The notes: a model not told the origin generated them from the sequence alone. DNA of 64,000 nt from Torymus aiolomorphi (GCA_036365515.1 CM070873.1:212893376-212957375), one strand, 5' to 3'. Shown: positions 11,988-23,700, numbered from the stretch's first letter. Program-made: numbers and translations.

Positions 11988-14900
11988 TCAACAAACTTCG
12001 GAAAACTAACAAATTCTTCTGGAAATGAGTGGACTAGAAGGATTAACAAAAAACCACTCAAAGATAGCGCAGATATTAAAGTAGGTACATTTAATAGTGA
12101 TCGTATCACCAACGGAGAGAAAGATACGGACATCGATTTATTGATTACAAAGAATTTAAAGAATATTACGGAAAACATGGAGAAAAATAAGGCAATAAAT
12201 AGATCAGAAATTATAAATAATAACGAAATAAATTTAAGTGATTTTGAAATAAATAGTATTAAAAATGAAAAAACACAAGAAAGAATAGCAGCAACCAAAA
12301 TTGCAATGTATTTTCTGAAATTAGAAAACTCACTGCAGTATATCGAAATAGAAAACCACTACACAAATAAAAAATGTAATTTACTTGTAGATAGTGGGGC
12401 TCAGTTAAATATTATCAAGGGAAATCAGATACCTTCTAATATAATTTTAGAAAATAGGAAAATTCATTTATCTGGTATTACAGATAAAACAATTGAAACA
12501 TTAGGAGTAATTAAAATGAATATAAATGGACTGAATATTGATTTCCATGTAGCACCACCAAATTTTTGTTTACCTTACGACGGGATTTTAGGAATCAAAA
12601 TTCTTACTGAACAAAAATTAAGACTAGACGAGGGCTATTTACAAATAAATCATAGTAAGATCAAACTGAAAGCAGCCCATAAATTAAATCATAATCTTAA
12701 TACAGTATCTGAAAAGTCACAAAAAACGGATAAAGAATTAAAATCAAGAATAACAATAGAACAGAAGGAAGTTTTAAAGAAAATGTTAGAAAATACGGAC
12801 GAAAAACAAAGCTTAATACCCATAATTCATGAAAATTGCGAACAAGTAATACAAATAAACGAAAAAACTGAAAATTTTCAAATTGAGGATGAAATGGAGA
12901 AATCATCTTGTTTAATATCTTATGAACCTGAGTTAATCAATAAAAATGAAGTAAATATAAATTCAGAAATAACATTATATGATGACGTTATGAAAATTTT
13001 AAATACGATTCCAATATTAAATGCAGAAGGAAAGGATTTACAAAAAAAAATGTTAAATGAAATTCTACCAGAAAATATAAATGATTTACATTATGAGGAA
13101 ATTTTGGAAAATGACGAAAATAATATTAAGTCATTAATAAATAATATTAATATTGCTTTTGAAAATAATGACCAAGCAATCGATTTTGAGGAAATCGAAT
13201 CAACAGATTATAAACAATTTTTGACAATAATGAATAAAAAGATTGAAGTAGATTTAGAAGATTATAATAAACTCTATGGAAATGAAAAAGAATATAGCTT
13301 TATATCTTATGAAATAGACAATTTACCTGAAGGTTTTCAGATAACAGAAGACTTTAACATAGATGAAAATGAAATTTTAAATTTGGGATCAATAAATTTT
13401 ATAGGAAAAAATGAGTCAGTACAAGATTTTAAAGAATATAATAGAGAAGAAAGATTATTAGAAAAAATATGTTACGAAAACTTGCCTGGAAATAGTAAAA
13501 CAATGATTAAGGATCTAGTATTGAAAAATAAGGATATATTTTGGCTAGAGGGAGACAGTTTAGGATCATGTAATGTAGAACAACATGAAATAAATTTAAC
13601 AGATGATAAACCCGTATACGTAAAGCAATTTCCTTTACCTCATAAATTAAAAGAAATCGCGATAGAGGAAACTCAAAAATTAATAACAAATGACCTAGTT
13701 CGAAACTCAAAAAGTGCTTTTAATGCTCCAGCATGGATTGTAGCAAAAAAACAGTTAGCAGACGGAAAAAAACGATGGCGTTTAGTAATAGATTACAGAA
13801 AACTAAACGAAAAGACAATTCCAGATCCATATTTACTCCCAAACATTACAGAAATATTCGATCAATTGGGGAAAACTAAGTTTTATCACGTTATAGATTT
13901 AAAGTCGGGATTTCACCAAATTCCTATGAAACCAAGTGATATACATAAAACTGCATTTAGCATCAACCCATTGGGACGTTTTGAATTTCGAGTATTACCT
14001 TTCGGATTAAGAAACTCACCGCGTACATTTCAAAGAGTTTTAAATACAGTCTTAGGCGATTTAATCGGTAAGATATGCTTCGTATTCATCGACGATATAA
14101 TTATTTTTGGCGAAATTATGACAGAAGCCAACGAAAAATTCAATACAGTTGCACAAAAATTACGAGAAGCGAATTTAACATTAGAACCAGAAAAATGTGA
14201 ATTTTTTAAAAAAGAAGTATGTTATTTAGGTCACATTATTAGTGAACACGGAATAAAATCTGATCCAAAGAAAATAGAAGCAGTAAAGAAATTTCCTACA
14301 CCGAAAAATGTTAAAAATATTAGAGAGTTTCTAGGGCTTTCAGGTTACTATAGAAGATTTATAAAAAATTACGCAAAAGTAACAAAACCTTTAAATATAT
14401 TGCTAGAAAAAGACGTGAAGTTTCATTGGGAAAAAGACCAACAAAAAGCCTTTGAGGAAATTAAAGAATTATTATGCACAGCACCAATCTTAGAATATCC
14501 ACGTTTTGATGAACCATTCATTATTACAACAGATGCTTCGAATTCTGCTTTAGGTGCAGTTTTGTCGCAAGGAAAAATTGGCAAAGACCCAGCGATAGCT
14601 TACGCATCACGAAGTCTACATAAAGCGGAAACTAAACATCACACCTATGAAAAAGAAGCATTGGCAATAATGTTTGCCATAAAAACGTTTAAAAATTACG
14701 TATATGGAAATAAATTCACAATAGTTACTGATCACAAACCGCTGTTATCGTTAAGATCAGCTGATAATAATACAAGAGTCCAAAAATGGAGACTAAAACT
14801 ATCAGATTATGAATTTGATATCGTATACAAACCAGGAAAACAGAACGCAAATGCAGATGCTCTATCTAGGAATCCAGTAGAGATATTTGTTATTACCAGA

Positions 14901-15038
14901 GCACAAAATAAGAAAATATTAAATAAAAATAACGAACAACCTAGAATTCTTAGTAACGATGACAAAATCAAAGTAATGAATGAAGATAGACAGAAAATTA
15001 AAGGAAAAAGGGGCAGACCTAGGAAAAATGACAAATGA
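11988..15038 (+). CDS. TE2 pol: protease, reverse transcriptase, RNase H
   Basis: The pol frame is open from 11988, overlaps the last 22 bases of gag in the -1 frame, and ends at 15038; the first ATG is at 12141 (965 codons). Counting from there: aspartic protease with LLVDSGAQ near residue 80; a long acidic Asn-rich spacer to about 440; RT with RLVIDYRKLN (about 546), DLKSGFHQIP (about 590) and the catalytic FIDD (about 648); GYYRRFI near 737; RNase H with TTDAS (about 795) and TDHKPL; connection ending NADALSRNP. All RT and RNase H catalytic motifs look intact. The C-terminus has an AT-hook-like RGRPRK patch just before the stop, where the frame changes. Integrase follows in other frames, so pol as a whole is broken here. 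Confidence 0.93.
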   Translation, partial: STNFGKLTNSSGNEWTRRINKKPLKDSADIKVGTFNSDRITNGEKDTDIDLLITKNLKNITENMEKNKAINRSEIINNNEINLSDFEINSIKNEKTQERIAATKIAMYFLKLENSLQYIEIENHYTNKKCNLLVDSGAQLNIIKGNQIPSNIILENRKIHLSGITDKTIETLGVIKMNINGLNIDFHVAPPNFCLPYDGILGIKILTEQKLRLDEGYLQINHSKIKLKAAHKLNHNLNTVSEKSQKTDKELKSRITIEQKEVLKKMLENTDEKQSLIPIIHENCEQVIQINEKTENFQIEDEMEKSSCLISYEPELINKNEVNINSEITLYDDVMKILNTIPILNAEGKDLQKKMLNEILPENINDLHYEEILENDENNIKSLINNINIAFENNDQAIDFEEIESTDYKQFLTIMNKKIEVDLEDYNKLYGNEKEYSFISYEIDNLPEGFQITEDFNIDENEILNLGSINFIGKNESVQDFKEYNREERLLEKICYENLPGNSKTMIKDLVLKNKDIFWLEGDSLGSCNVEQHEINLTDDKPVYVKQFPLPHKLKEIAIEETQKLITNDLVRNSKSAFNAPAWIVAKKQLADGKKRWRLVIDYRKLNEKTIPDPYLLPNITEIFDQLGKTKFYHVIDLKSGFHQIPMKPSDIHKTAFSINPLGRFEFRVLPFGLRNSPRTFQRVLNTVLGDLIGKICFVFIDDIIIFGEIMTEANEKFNTVAQKLREANLTLEPEKCEFFKKEVCYLGHIISEHGIKSDPKKIEAVKKFPTPKNVKNIREFLGLSGYYRRFIKNYAKVTKPLNILLEKDVKFHWEKDQQKAFEEIKELLCTAPILEYPRFDEPFIITTDASNSALGAVLSQGKIGKDPAIAYASRSLHKAETKHHTYEKEALAIMFAIKTFKNYVYGNKFTIVTDHKPLLSLRSADNNTRVQKWRLKLSDYEFDIVYKPGKQNANADALSRNPVEIFVITRAQNKKILNKNNEQPRILSNDDKIKVMNEDRQKIKGKRGRPRKNDK

Positions 15039-15687
15039 AATGACTACAGGTAGAAAAGAAGAGAAAATTGAGGAAAACAAAGAAAATATACCGGAAATTA
15101 ATAATATCATTTATTCTAAAAATTCTATACAATTTAGAAACGATAATATTGTTCATTTAATAAATTTAAAAGGAAAATCATTAGATAAAAATACTGAATT
15201 ATTAATCAAAAGTAAAAACATAAAACCAAAACTATCACTTACAAAAGATAGTATAGATATAATAAATATAGAGAATAAAAAACTATTTATGTTATACATA
15301 GATACATTCATATCATGTAAATTAATAAAAGAAAATTTAGCGAAATTATTTAATCAATTAAAAGAATTATTAATTACTAAGAATATATGTATTTATAGTA
15401 TTTCTAGGGATATAGAAATTTTAAATATAAATTGGTTAGAAATAGAGGAAGTATTAAAAGAAATATTTAGCAATACAAATATAAAGGTAATAATATGTTT
15501 AAATAATATTGAATATGTAAAAATTGAAGACAGGGATAACATTTTTAACATGTATCACTCCTCTATGATAGGAGGACATTCAGGTGTAAATAGAACATAC
15601 AATAGACTTAAGAAAATATTTTTGGGAAAACTTAAAATCAGACATCCAAAACAGAATAAAAAAATGCGAAGATTGTCAAAGAAATAA
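14980..15687 (+). pseudogene. TE2 pol linker and integrase zinc-binding region, frameshifted
   Basis: An open frame (+1 relative to the RT frame) that overlaps the end of the RT frame. It holds the linker after RNase H and then the first half of the integrase HHCC domain (GGHSGVNRTYNRLKKIF, about 15571-15620). The frame then shifts near 15622: the two Cys of HHCC (CEDC, about 15665-15676) and the continuation are in the third frame. TE1 has the same segment, so these are parts of one pol, not separate genes. Confidence 0.85.
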
Positions 15688-15715
15688 ATTAAAGCGGAAA
15701 AAGACTAAACAACCA

Positions 15716-16570
15716 ATGATTATCACAGATACACCGGGGAAAACATTCGATAAAATCGCAATGGATATTGTAGGACCATTTAACATTACTAAAAATAATA
15801 ATAAATATATTTTATCTATACAAGATCAATTATCAAAATTTGTAATTTTAGTATGTTTAAAAGATCAAACAGCAGAATCGGTTTCAGATGCTTTTATAAA
15901 AAGATTTATATGTATATTTGGATGTCCAAAGATAGTACTAACCGATAGAGGGGCAAATTTCACGAGTAAAATAATGAAACAGATAGCTAAAAGGTTTAAA
16001 TTTGATAAAATTGAAACTACAGCTTTCTCGCCGCAATCTAATGGTTCATTAGAAAGAGAACACCACCCGTTGTGTGAATATTTAAAAAGTTTTTCTACAA
16101 AGAAATATGAATGGGATGAACTATTAGATTTTGCACAATTTCATTATAATACTAGTGTACATACTAGCCATCAATTCACACCATATGAACTAGTTTTTGC
16201 TTGTCCTGCTAGAATTCCGTCTAGCGAACCAGTAAAAAAATCAGAATTATTACCGACCTATAATGGATATTTAGAAAAACTGATTAATAATATGAGAGAA
16301 ATTGCCTTAATAGCAAAACAAAGATTAATAATGTCAAAAGAAAAATCAAAGATATATAATGACAGATTTATTAACCCAAGAGAATTTAAAATGGGAGATA
16401 AAGTATGGTTGATCAAAGAACCTAAACCAGGGAAACTTGAAAGAGATCATTATCATGGCCCTTTTGACATTATTAAAGTAAATGAAAATAATAATGTTGT
16501 CATAGACTATAAAGGAAAGGCAAAAACAGTCCATACAAATAAATTAAGCCTTGTTAATAATAAAAAATAA
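15716..16570 (+). CDS. TE2 integrase catalytic core and C-terminal domain
   Basis: 284 codons, open. DDE core: MDIVGP (first Asp, about 15760), LTDRGANF (second Asp, about 15945) and QSNGSLERE (Glu, about 16050), followed by TPYELVFA. The C-terminal domain has MGDKVWLIKEPKPGKLE (about 16390-16440), typical of gypsy-type integrases. The core looks intact, but the zinc-binding N-terminus lies in another frame upstream, so no whole integrase can be made from this copy. The ATG at 15716 is only the first in this frame, not a real start. Confidence 0.92.
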   Translation: MIITDTPGKTFDKIAMDIVGPFNITKNNNKYILSIQDQLSKFVILVCLKDQTAESVSDAFIKRFICIFGCPKIVLTDRGANFTSKIMKQIAKRFKFDKIETTAFSPQSNGSLEREHHPLCEYLKSFSTKKYEWDELLDFAQFHYNTSVHTSHQFTPYELVFACPARIPSSEPVKKSELLPTYNGYLEKLINNMREIALIAKQRLIMSKEKSKIYNDRFINPREFKMGDKVWLIKEPKPGKLERDHYHGPFDIIKVNENNNVVIDYKGKAKTVHTNKLSLVNNKK

Positions 16571-16897
16571 TAACATAACATTTTTGTTTTAGGATATGGA
16601 CAACAAACTCAATATTAACATCGATCATAATCTCTTCTTATTTTTCCAAATTTAATACAGCAATAGAGAATTATAATTGCAGCTGAACTTTTCCATTTGA
16701 AGCAAAACCATCCTACTTCTTGGTGAACTAACCCTAAGGTGATCCAGATTTTACCAAATATACAATTTAAAATTATAACCACTTATCCGTTTGTCTACAA
16801 TTGTTCGTATCAACTTATCAATATTTTGTGAAAAGCAACTATATTTCCTAAGAAAGTTAACAATTTTATAAAAATGCGATCGGAATAATATAAGTTT
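16571..16897 (+). other. TE2 post-pol region, left part
   Basis: A splice-acceptor-like tttttgttttag ends at 16592, followed at once by an ATG at 16596 and a short open stretch. This is the same arrangement as after TE1 pol, where env would begin. The sequence then loses frame and is cut by the giant foldback at 16906. No envelope motif can be recognised. Confidence 0.35.
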
Positions 16898-16905
16898 GAA
16901 TAATG
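16898..16905. repeat. Target duplication of the giant foldback, left copy (gaataatg)
   Basis: gaataatg at 16898-16905 is repeated exactly at 35930-35937, immediately outside the inverted termini atgtgactgaag and cttcagtcacat. An 8-bp duplication is seen in hAT, P and some foldback families. Confidence 0.85.
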
Positions 16906-17104
16906 ATGTGACTGAAGTTTGGATCGTTCATCGTGAACGAAAATTCCAAAATCTGGATTTTCGCTTAAATCGGAATTAGACGATCACAAATGGTATAAAA
17001 GTGATGAATATCAACAAAAAAGGTATTTAAAACACAACTACCCCCGAGAGCTCCACTAAAACTACCCCTAAGAGATACATAACGAAAAATAAAAATCCGA
17101 CAAC
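16906..17104 (+). repeat. Left single-copy terminus of the giant foldback
   Basis: Mirrors 35725-35929 with few changes. Contains the small palindrome cgttcatcgtgaacg (about 16925-16940) followed by aaaattcc. Related palindrome-plus-A-tract sequences occur at about 33940-33965 and 55046-55070 beside other satellites. Confidence 0.85.
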
Positions 17105-19543
17105 TGAGCATATTAATTGGGGACCAATTTTATTGCAGATATTGGTTAGGGGGCATCTCGTGCTTATACAAAAAAAATTGCCGATGTCAAAATCGTTCCG
17201 GAACCATTCCAAATAAGGGATGAAGTGGGCGCGAGAACGAATAAAAAATTCTAACTATCGCTCATATTAATTGGGGACAAATTTTATTGCAGATATTAGT
17301 TGGGGGGCATCTCGTGGTTCTACAAAAAAATTGCCGATGACAAAATCGTTCCGGAACCCTTCCAAATAAGGGATGAAGGGCGCGCGAGAACGAATAAAAA
17401 ATTCTAACTATCGCTCATATTAATTGGGGACAAATTTTATTGCAGATATTAGTTGGGGGGCATCTCGTGGTTATACAAAAGAATTGCCGATGTCAAAGTC
17501 GTTCCGGAACCCTTCCAAATAAGGGATGAAGTGGGCGCGAGAACGAATAAAAAATTCTAACTATCGCTCATATTAATTGGGGACAAATTTTATTGCAGAT
17601 ATTAGTTGGGGGGCATCTCATGGTTATACAAAAAAATTGCCGATGTCAAAGTCGTTCCGGAACCCTTCCAAATAAGGGATGAAGTGGGCGCGAGAACGAA
17701 TAAAAAATTCTAACTATCGCTCATATTAATTGGGGACAAATTTTATTGCAGATATTAGTTGGGGGGCATCTCGTGGTTCTACAAAAAAATTGCCGATGAC
17801 AAAATCGATCTGGAACCCTTCCAAATAAGGGACGAAGGGGACGCGAGAACGAATAAAAAATTCTAACTATCGCTCATATTAATTGGGGACAAATTTTATT
17901 GCAGATATTAGTTGGGGGGCATCTCGTGATTATACAAAAAAATTGCCGATGTCAAAATCGTTCCGGAACCCTGCCAAAAAAGGGATGAAGGGGGCTCGAG
18001 AACGAATAAAAAATTCTAACTATCGCTCATATTAATTGGGGACAAATTTTATTGCAGATATTAGTTGGGGGGGATCTCGTGGTTATACAAAAAAATTGCC
18101 GATGACAAAATCGTTCCGGAACCCTTCCAAATAAGGGATGAAGGGGGCGCGAGAACGAATAAAAAATTCTAACTATCACTCATATTAATTGGGGACAAAT
18201 TTTATTGCAGATATTAGTTGGGGGGCATCTCGTGGTTCTACAAAAAAATTGCCGATGTCAAAATCGTTTCGGAACCCTTCCAAATAAGGGATGAAGGGGG
18301 CGCGAGAACGAATAAAAAATTCTAACTATCGCTCATATTAATTGGGGACAAATTTTATTGCAGATATTAGTTGGGGGGCATCTCGTGGTTCTACAAAAAA
18401 ATTGCCGATGACAAAATCGATCTGGAACCCTTCCAAATAAGGGACGAAGGGGACGCGAGAACGAATAAAAAATTCTAACTATCGCTCATATTAATTGGGG
18501 ACAAATTTTATTGCAGATATTAGTTGGGGGGCATCTCGTGGTTATACAAAAAAATTGCCGATGTCAAAGTCGTTCCGGAACCCTTCCAAATAAGGGATGA
18601 AGTGGGCGCGAGAACGAATAAAAAATTCTAACTATCGCTCATATTAATTGGGGACAAATTTTATTGCAGATATTAGTTGGGGGGCATCTCGTGATTATAC
18701 AAAAAAATTGCCGATGTCAAAATCGTTCCGGAACCCTGCCAAAAAAGGGATGAAGGGGGCTCGAGAACGAATAAAAAATTCTAAATATCGCTCATATTAA
18801 TTGGGGACAAATTTTATTGCAGATATTAGTTGGGGGGGATCTCGTGGTTATACAAAAAAATTGCCGATGACAAAATCGTTCCGGAACCCTTCCAAATAAG
18901 GGATGAAGGGGGCGCGAGAACGAATAAAAAATTCTAACTATCACTCATCTTAATTGGAGCGAAATTTTATTGCAGATATTAGTCGGGGGCCATCTCGTGG
19001 TTCTACAAAAAAATTGCCGATGTCAAAATCGTTTCGGAACCCTTCCAAATAAGGGATGAAGGGGGCGCGAGAACGAATAAAAAATTCTAACTATCGCTCA
19101 TATTAATTGGGGACAAATTTTATTGCAGATATTAGTTGGGGGGCATCTCGTGGTTCTACAAAAAAATTGCCGATGACAAAATCGATCTGGAACCCTTCCA
19201 AATAAGGGACGAAGGGGACGCGAGAACGAATAAAAAATTCTAACTATCGCTCATATCAATTGGGGACAAATTTTATTGCAGATATTAGTTGGGGGGCATC
19301 TCGTGGTTCTACAAAAAAATTGCCGATGTCAGAATCGTTCCGGAACCCTTCCAAATAAGGGATGAAGGGGGCGCGAGAACGAATAAAAAATTCTAACTAT
19401 CGCTCATATTAAATGGGGACAAATTTTATTGCAGATATTAGTTGGGGGGCATCTCGTGGTTCTAAAAAAAATTGCCAATGTCAAAATCATTCCGGAACCC
19501 TTCCAAATAAGGGATGAAGGGGGCGCGAGAACGAATAAAAAAT
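17105..19543 (+). repeat. 153-bp satellite, left array (about 16 units)
   Basis: Each unit contains ttggggacaaattttattgc, a six-G run in ttggggggcatctcg, an A tract, and ccggaacccttccaaataag. Measured spacing between units is 153 bases. Variants recur in blocks: the atcgatctgg variant is at 17803, 18415 and 19180 (612 and 765 apart, four and five units), which shows multi-unit duplication. Short open frames here are chance. Confidence 0.95.
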
Positions 19544-19837
19544 GTTGAAGCAGAGCAGCGCTTTCACGTAACCGCGTACGGAAAAATGCATGGGAATTGA
19601 TTGTGCCGCTTCTTGATCAATAGGGACGAACATTTCCAAGAAACCCAGAGAAGTTAAAAATTTTCTTTTGGATAAAAGCTCCCTCAAGGTTTGTGAATAC
19701 GAAGATCACTGTTTGAAAATAAAAGAATTAGTTTTAAGTTTATATAAAAGAGAAAAATGATGTATATGATCAAAACTGAAACGAAGGTTAAAATCAGCAA
19801 AAAAAGTTCCTGTAACTCTATCATTTCATTTTATTAA

Positions 19838-19977
19838 CCTTTAGACTGCCGACCTGACTCATATATGAGCCAGCTGTGACCTTGAAAACTCGTTTCGACA
19901 TATTAGATATTTATATAAATAAATCTTACCTTTTAAAAATATTCATTTTTAACGTAAAAATGCCGGCAGTCTAAAGG
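19838..19977. mobile_element. piggyBac-type MITE, copy 1
   Basis: 140 bases with inverted termini cctttagactgccg and cggcagtctaaagg, flanked by TTAA on both sides (19834-19837, 19978-19981). TTAA target duplication and CC...GG ends are the signature of piggyBac-like elements. Inside is a near-palindrome around catatatgag. No coding capacity. Confidence 0.85.
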
Positions 19978-20279
19978 TTAAACTGTGGCAACGCTCCGCC
20001 GTCTTTTTAATTATTTATGAACCCTTCATTTCTCCACTTGAAATTTTGGGGTTTTGAAACTGAAGATTTGTACTTTCGAATGAAAAAAGTTAAAAAAAAA
20101 AAAAGAAACTTGTTATTCTTTTAGAAAAATCGGTCCGAGCTTTCAACTCAAGTTTTTGACCTAAAAAAAGCATTGCGGAGAATAAACAATAGCATAACTG
20201 GAAAGAGGAGGAAAAATGTATCAATATATGTTCACTGTTTTTTTCCGAGAGACTTATCATATTATTGTGAACGAGTTGA

Positions 20280-20700
20280 ACAGAGCGCATTTTACGCGAA
20301 AAAGGCTCGGCTCGCGCCCGCTGGCTGGTTTCTGTCGGACGCTTCGATGTGCACTATATGTGTACCGATCAGCACGAAGTGCCTCGCAGCTCGCGAGTCG
20401 TCTGCGCCCGAATACACGCTATAAGTGTACTGGTCGGCGCGGAGTGGGGGAATTGGGAGAAAGACGGGCTCGGCCAGCGCAGCACGCGAGAGCTGGCTGC
20501 GCTCGAATATATATATATATATATATACAAACAGCAAGCTGCCAGAGGGATCAGGGGAGCGGAGCCTAGGGCCCTGTGCTGCGGCCTCGGCGACAATGTT
20601 GTCATATGAGCGTGCGCGTGCTGACTGTCGCTTTGACACTCGGGAGCCGTTTTTCAGTTTCTAGCGATTCTACCTGGCCCAGGAGTTGGAAATTTGTTCG
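20280..20700. other. GC-rich block in the left arm of module 1
   Basis: About 420 bases of GC-rich sequence with a short (TA)n at 20508-20528. Mirrored by 22.85-23.28 kb. Several overlapping open frames on both strands are a composition effect; none has a domain. A related block is at the ends of the 43.9-45.4 kb foldback. Confidence 0.6.
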
Positions 20701-23700
20701 CTTCTGTCTCCTCATTTATGCAATTCGATAAAATAACCATCGCTTTTTATAGAGTTTGATTCGTAGACCCTAAATTTCGAGGTTACAATTTAACAAAATT
20801 GCTTTTTAAAAACCTTGATTTTAATGCATTTTTTTAAACCAAAACTTAATTTAAACAAATATAAACAATCTATTGCGATCAGAATAATTGTTTCTTCAAA
20901 ATTCAGTCAATTATAAGATTTAAATGTTGCATTCGACATCTACGAAGAACCAGTATTCAAAGAGTTATAAATTTTTCAAATATTAAGTTTCAGTATTTAA
21001 GAGATTTTTATTATAGTCAAAAAATTAAAGATCGAGTAGAAATAATTTTTTACAGTTGCTTACCGTTTACCATCTAAAAAGAGATGTGCATAGTGAATAT
21101 TACTTTGTATTATAAATAATTCACGTTAATATGCGAGTAAATCTCAGGAACTCTTAACTTATTGGGAATTCCAAAGTTTCAGCAGCCAAATGAACTAAAG
21201 CCAAAATATTTACCCTTCAATAAAAAATAAAAAAACAATTATAAATAATGGTACAGGATCAGCTGCGTACACAAAATTAAAAAGAGGTCGTAAAATCATT
21301 CATTTTTTATGTTATTAATGTGCTTTGCCAATCGATATATTATGTATATAGGAACAGGAACACACTTACGATCGTCGCACAATTTGTTTAGCTTTTCTGT
21401 GTGCCAAAATCTTTAATTTGAGCCCTGATACGTCGATGTACTACGAAAATTAGCCCATATAAAAGATTTATTCACCATACCCTGTCCGAAAGTCCATTTT
21501 CGCTCCCAACTCAAAAACGCGTGTATGATATTTTGGCCAGGGTATGGTATGGTAATAGTATATCTACTATTCTCAAAATTATTTTTCTCTTATGTCTCGA
21601 AATAAATGAAAAAAAATTTAGAGGAACGCTCATGGGTCAAGTTTTAACTGTTCTTTTAGCTTTTCTGAACATAAAAAGAATTATGTACAAGCTCAATTTA
21701 ACGGTATTATTTTTTGGCGATACTTTCAAGTCAATTTTGGATTGAAAAAAAGTTCAGGAAGAAAATGTCACCTTTTTTTCTAAACGACGAAACTTGAAAA
21801 AGTGATTTAATTTTGAAGACACATCTACAGGACAAAGTTTTTCTTGTTCTTTAAGCCTTTCTGAATGTGAAAAAAAATTATTTACAAGCCCGGTGATTGA
21901 ATGGTATATTTTTTTGGCACTACTTTTAAATCTAAAAATTAAGGAAAATTTGGTTTTTATTCTAAACTACAACTCTTATAAATACTGGCATTCTGCGTAT
22001 TTGATCTTTGAATAGATAAGAATCTACACTGAATTTATTACTTTAAAAGTTTCTGTTTTCTAAGAAGTAATCGTTATTACAATTATATGTGAAAATATAA
22101 AATATCAATCTTCTTTCAAACATCACATCAGTTTTACGTATTTCTTATGGTTGCTAAATAAAAAATTAAATGGAATGACTAATGTTCTTTATTGACTTAG
22201 TTATTTCAATTATAATATGCATTGAATTTGTTTTTTAATTATAAATAAATCGATTGGCGAAGCACATTAATAACATAAAAAATGACTGATTTTTCGACCT
22301 TTTTTTAATTTTTTGTACGCAGCTGATTCTTTACCATTATTTATAATTATTTTTTTATTTTTTATTTTTTATTAAAAGGCAAAAATTTTGAGCTTAAACT
22401 TTGGAGTTCCCAATAAGTTAAGAGTTCCTGAGATTTACTCGCATATTAATGTGAATTATTTATAATACAAAGTAATATTAACTATGCACATCTCTTTTTA
22501 GATGGTAAACGGTAAGCAACTGTAATAATTTCTACTTGATGTTTAATTTTTTGACTATAATAAAAAATCTCTTAAATACTGAAAATTAATATTTGAAAAA
22601 TTTATAAATCTTTGAATATTGGTTCTTCGCAGATGTCGAATGTAACATTTTAATCTTAAAATTGCTTGAATTTCCAAGAAACAATTATTCTGATCGCAAT
22701 AGATTGTTTCTATTTGAAGTGTTGGTTTAAAGAAATGCATTAAAATCAAGGTTTTTAAAAAGCAATTTTGTTAAATTGTAATCTCGAAGTTTATGATCTA
22801 TCAATCAAACTCTATAAAAAGCGATGGTTATTTTATCCAATTGCATAAATGGGGAGACAGAAGCGAAAAAATTTCCGATTCCTGGGCCAGGTAGAATCGC
22901 TAGAAACTGAAAAAGGGCTCCCGAGTGTCAAAGCGACAGTCAGCACGCGCACGCTCATATGACAATATTGCCGCCGAGGCCGCAGCACGCGGCCCCAGGC
23001 TCCGCTCCCCTTCCACTCCGGCAGCTTGCTGTTTGTATATATATATTCGAGCGCAGCTAGCTCTCTCGTGCTGCGCTGGCCGAGCCCGTCTTTCTCCCAA
23101 TTCCCCCACTCCGCACCGACCAGTACACTCATAGCGCGTATTCGGGCGCAGACGACTCGCGAGCTGCGAGGCACTTCGTGCTGATCGGTACACTAATAGT
23201 GCATATCGAAGCGTCCGCCAGAAACCAGCCAGCGGGCGCGAGCTCAGCTTTTTTCGCGTAAAATGCGCTCTGTTCAACTCGCTCGTAATCATATTATGAG
23301 TCTCTCGGAAAAAACAATGAACATATATCGATACCTTTTTTACCACTTTTTCCAGTAATGCTATTTTTTATTCTCTGAAATGCTTTTGTCAAAAACTTGA
23401 AAGTTCGGACTGGTTTTTCTAAAAGAATAACATGTTTATTTTTGTAATTAAATATTTCATTCGAAAGTACAAGTCTTCAGTTTCAAAACCCCAAAATTTC
23501 ATGTTTGAGAACTGAAGGTTTCATAAGTAATAAAATTTAAAAGACAGCGGCGCATCGCAACCGTTTATTAAACTGAAATGATAGAGTTACAGAAATTTTT
23601 TTGCTGATTTTAACCTTTGGTTTAGTTTTAATTCATCGTTTCTAATTTATCATTTGAAGACATTTTTTTCTCTTTTATATAAACTTTAAAACTTATTCTT

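Larger units (their letters stand above)
8460..12009 (+). pseudogene. TE2 gag with twelve CCHC zinc knuckles, broken
   Basis: Capsid and nucleocapsid polyprotein of TE2. The ATG at 8460 opens a frame that runs into the mariner at 8628. It resumes after the mariner at 9922 and ends by a frameshift near 10660, at an A-rich run. The next frame is open from about 10660 to 11265, has a TAA at 11266-11268 inside a zinc knuckle, and continues to 12009. The capsid-like part is about 10350-10970. From 10991 onward there are twelve C-X2-C-X4-H-X4-C motifs (first CQLCKKINHEALFC, last CKICKNTNHTTEEC), the fifth carrying the stop. Retroviral and most gypsy gags have one or two. An Asn/Arg-rich spacer (about 11600-11760) separates knuckles nine and ten. 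The stop codon, frameshift and insertion make it non-functional. Confidence 0.88.

Noticed and set aside
17027..17212. 61-codon minus-strand frame (and its mirror at 35623-35808)
   Set aside because: Lies in the foldback terminus and first satellite unit; exists only because the two ends are inverted copies.
20173..20664. Overlapping open frames on both strands
   Set aside because: The block is GC-rich, so stops are rare in all frames; the sequence is mirrored at 22.83-23.35 kb with different frames, and no domain is visible.
22833..23346. Open frames of 69-148 codons on both strands
   Set aside because: Same GC-rich inverted block as 20.2-20.7 kb; not conserved as protein between copies.
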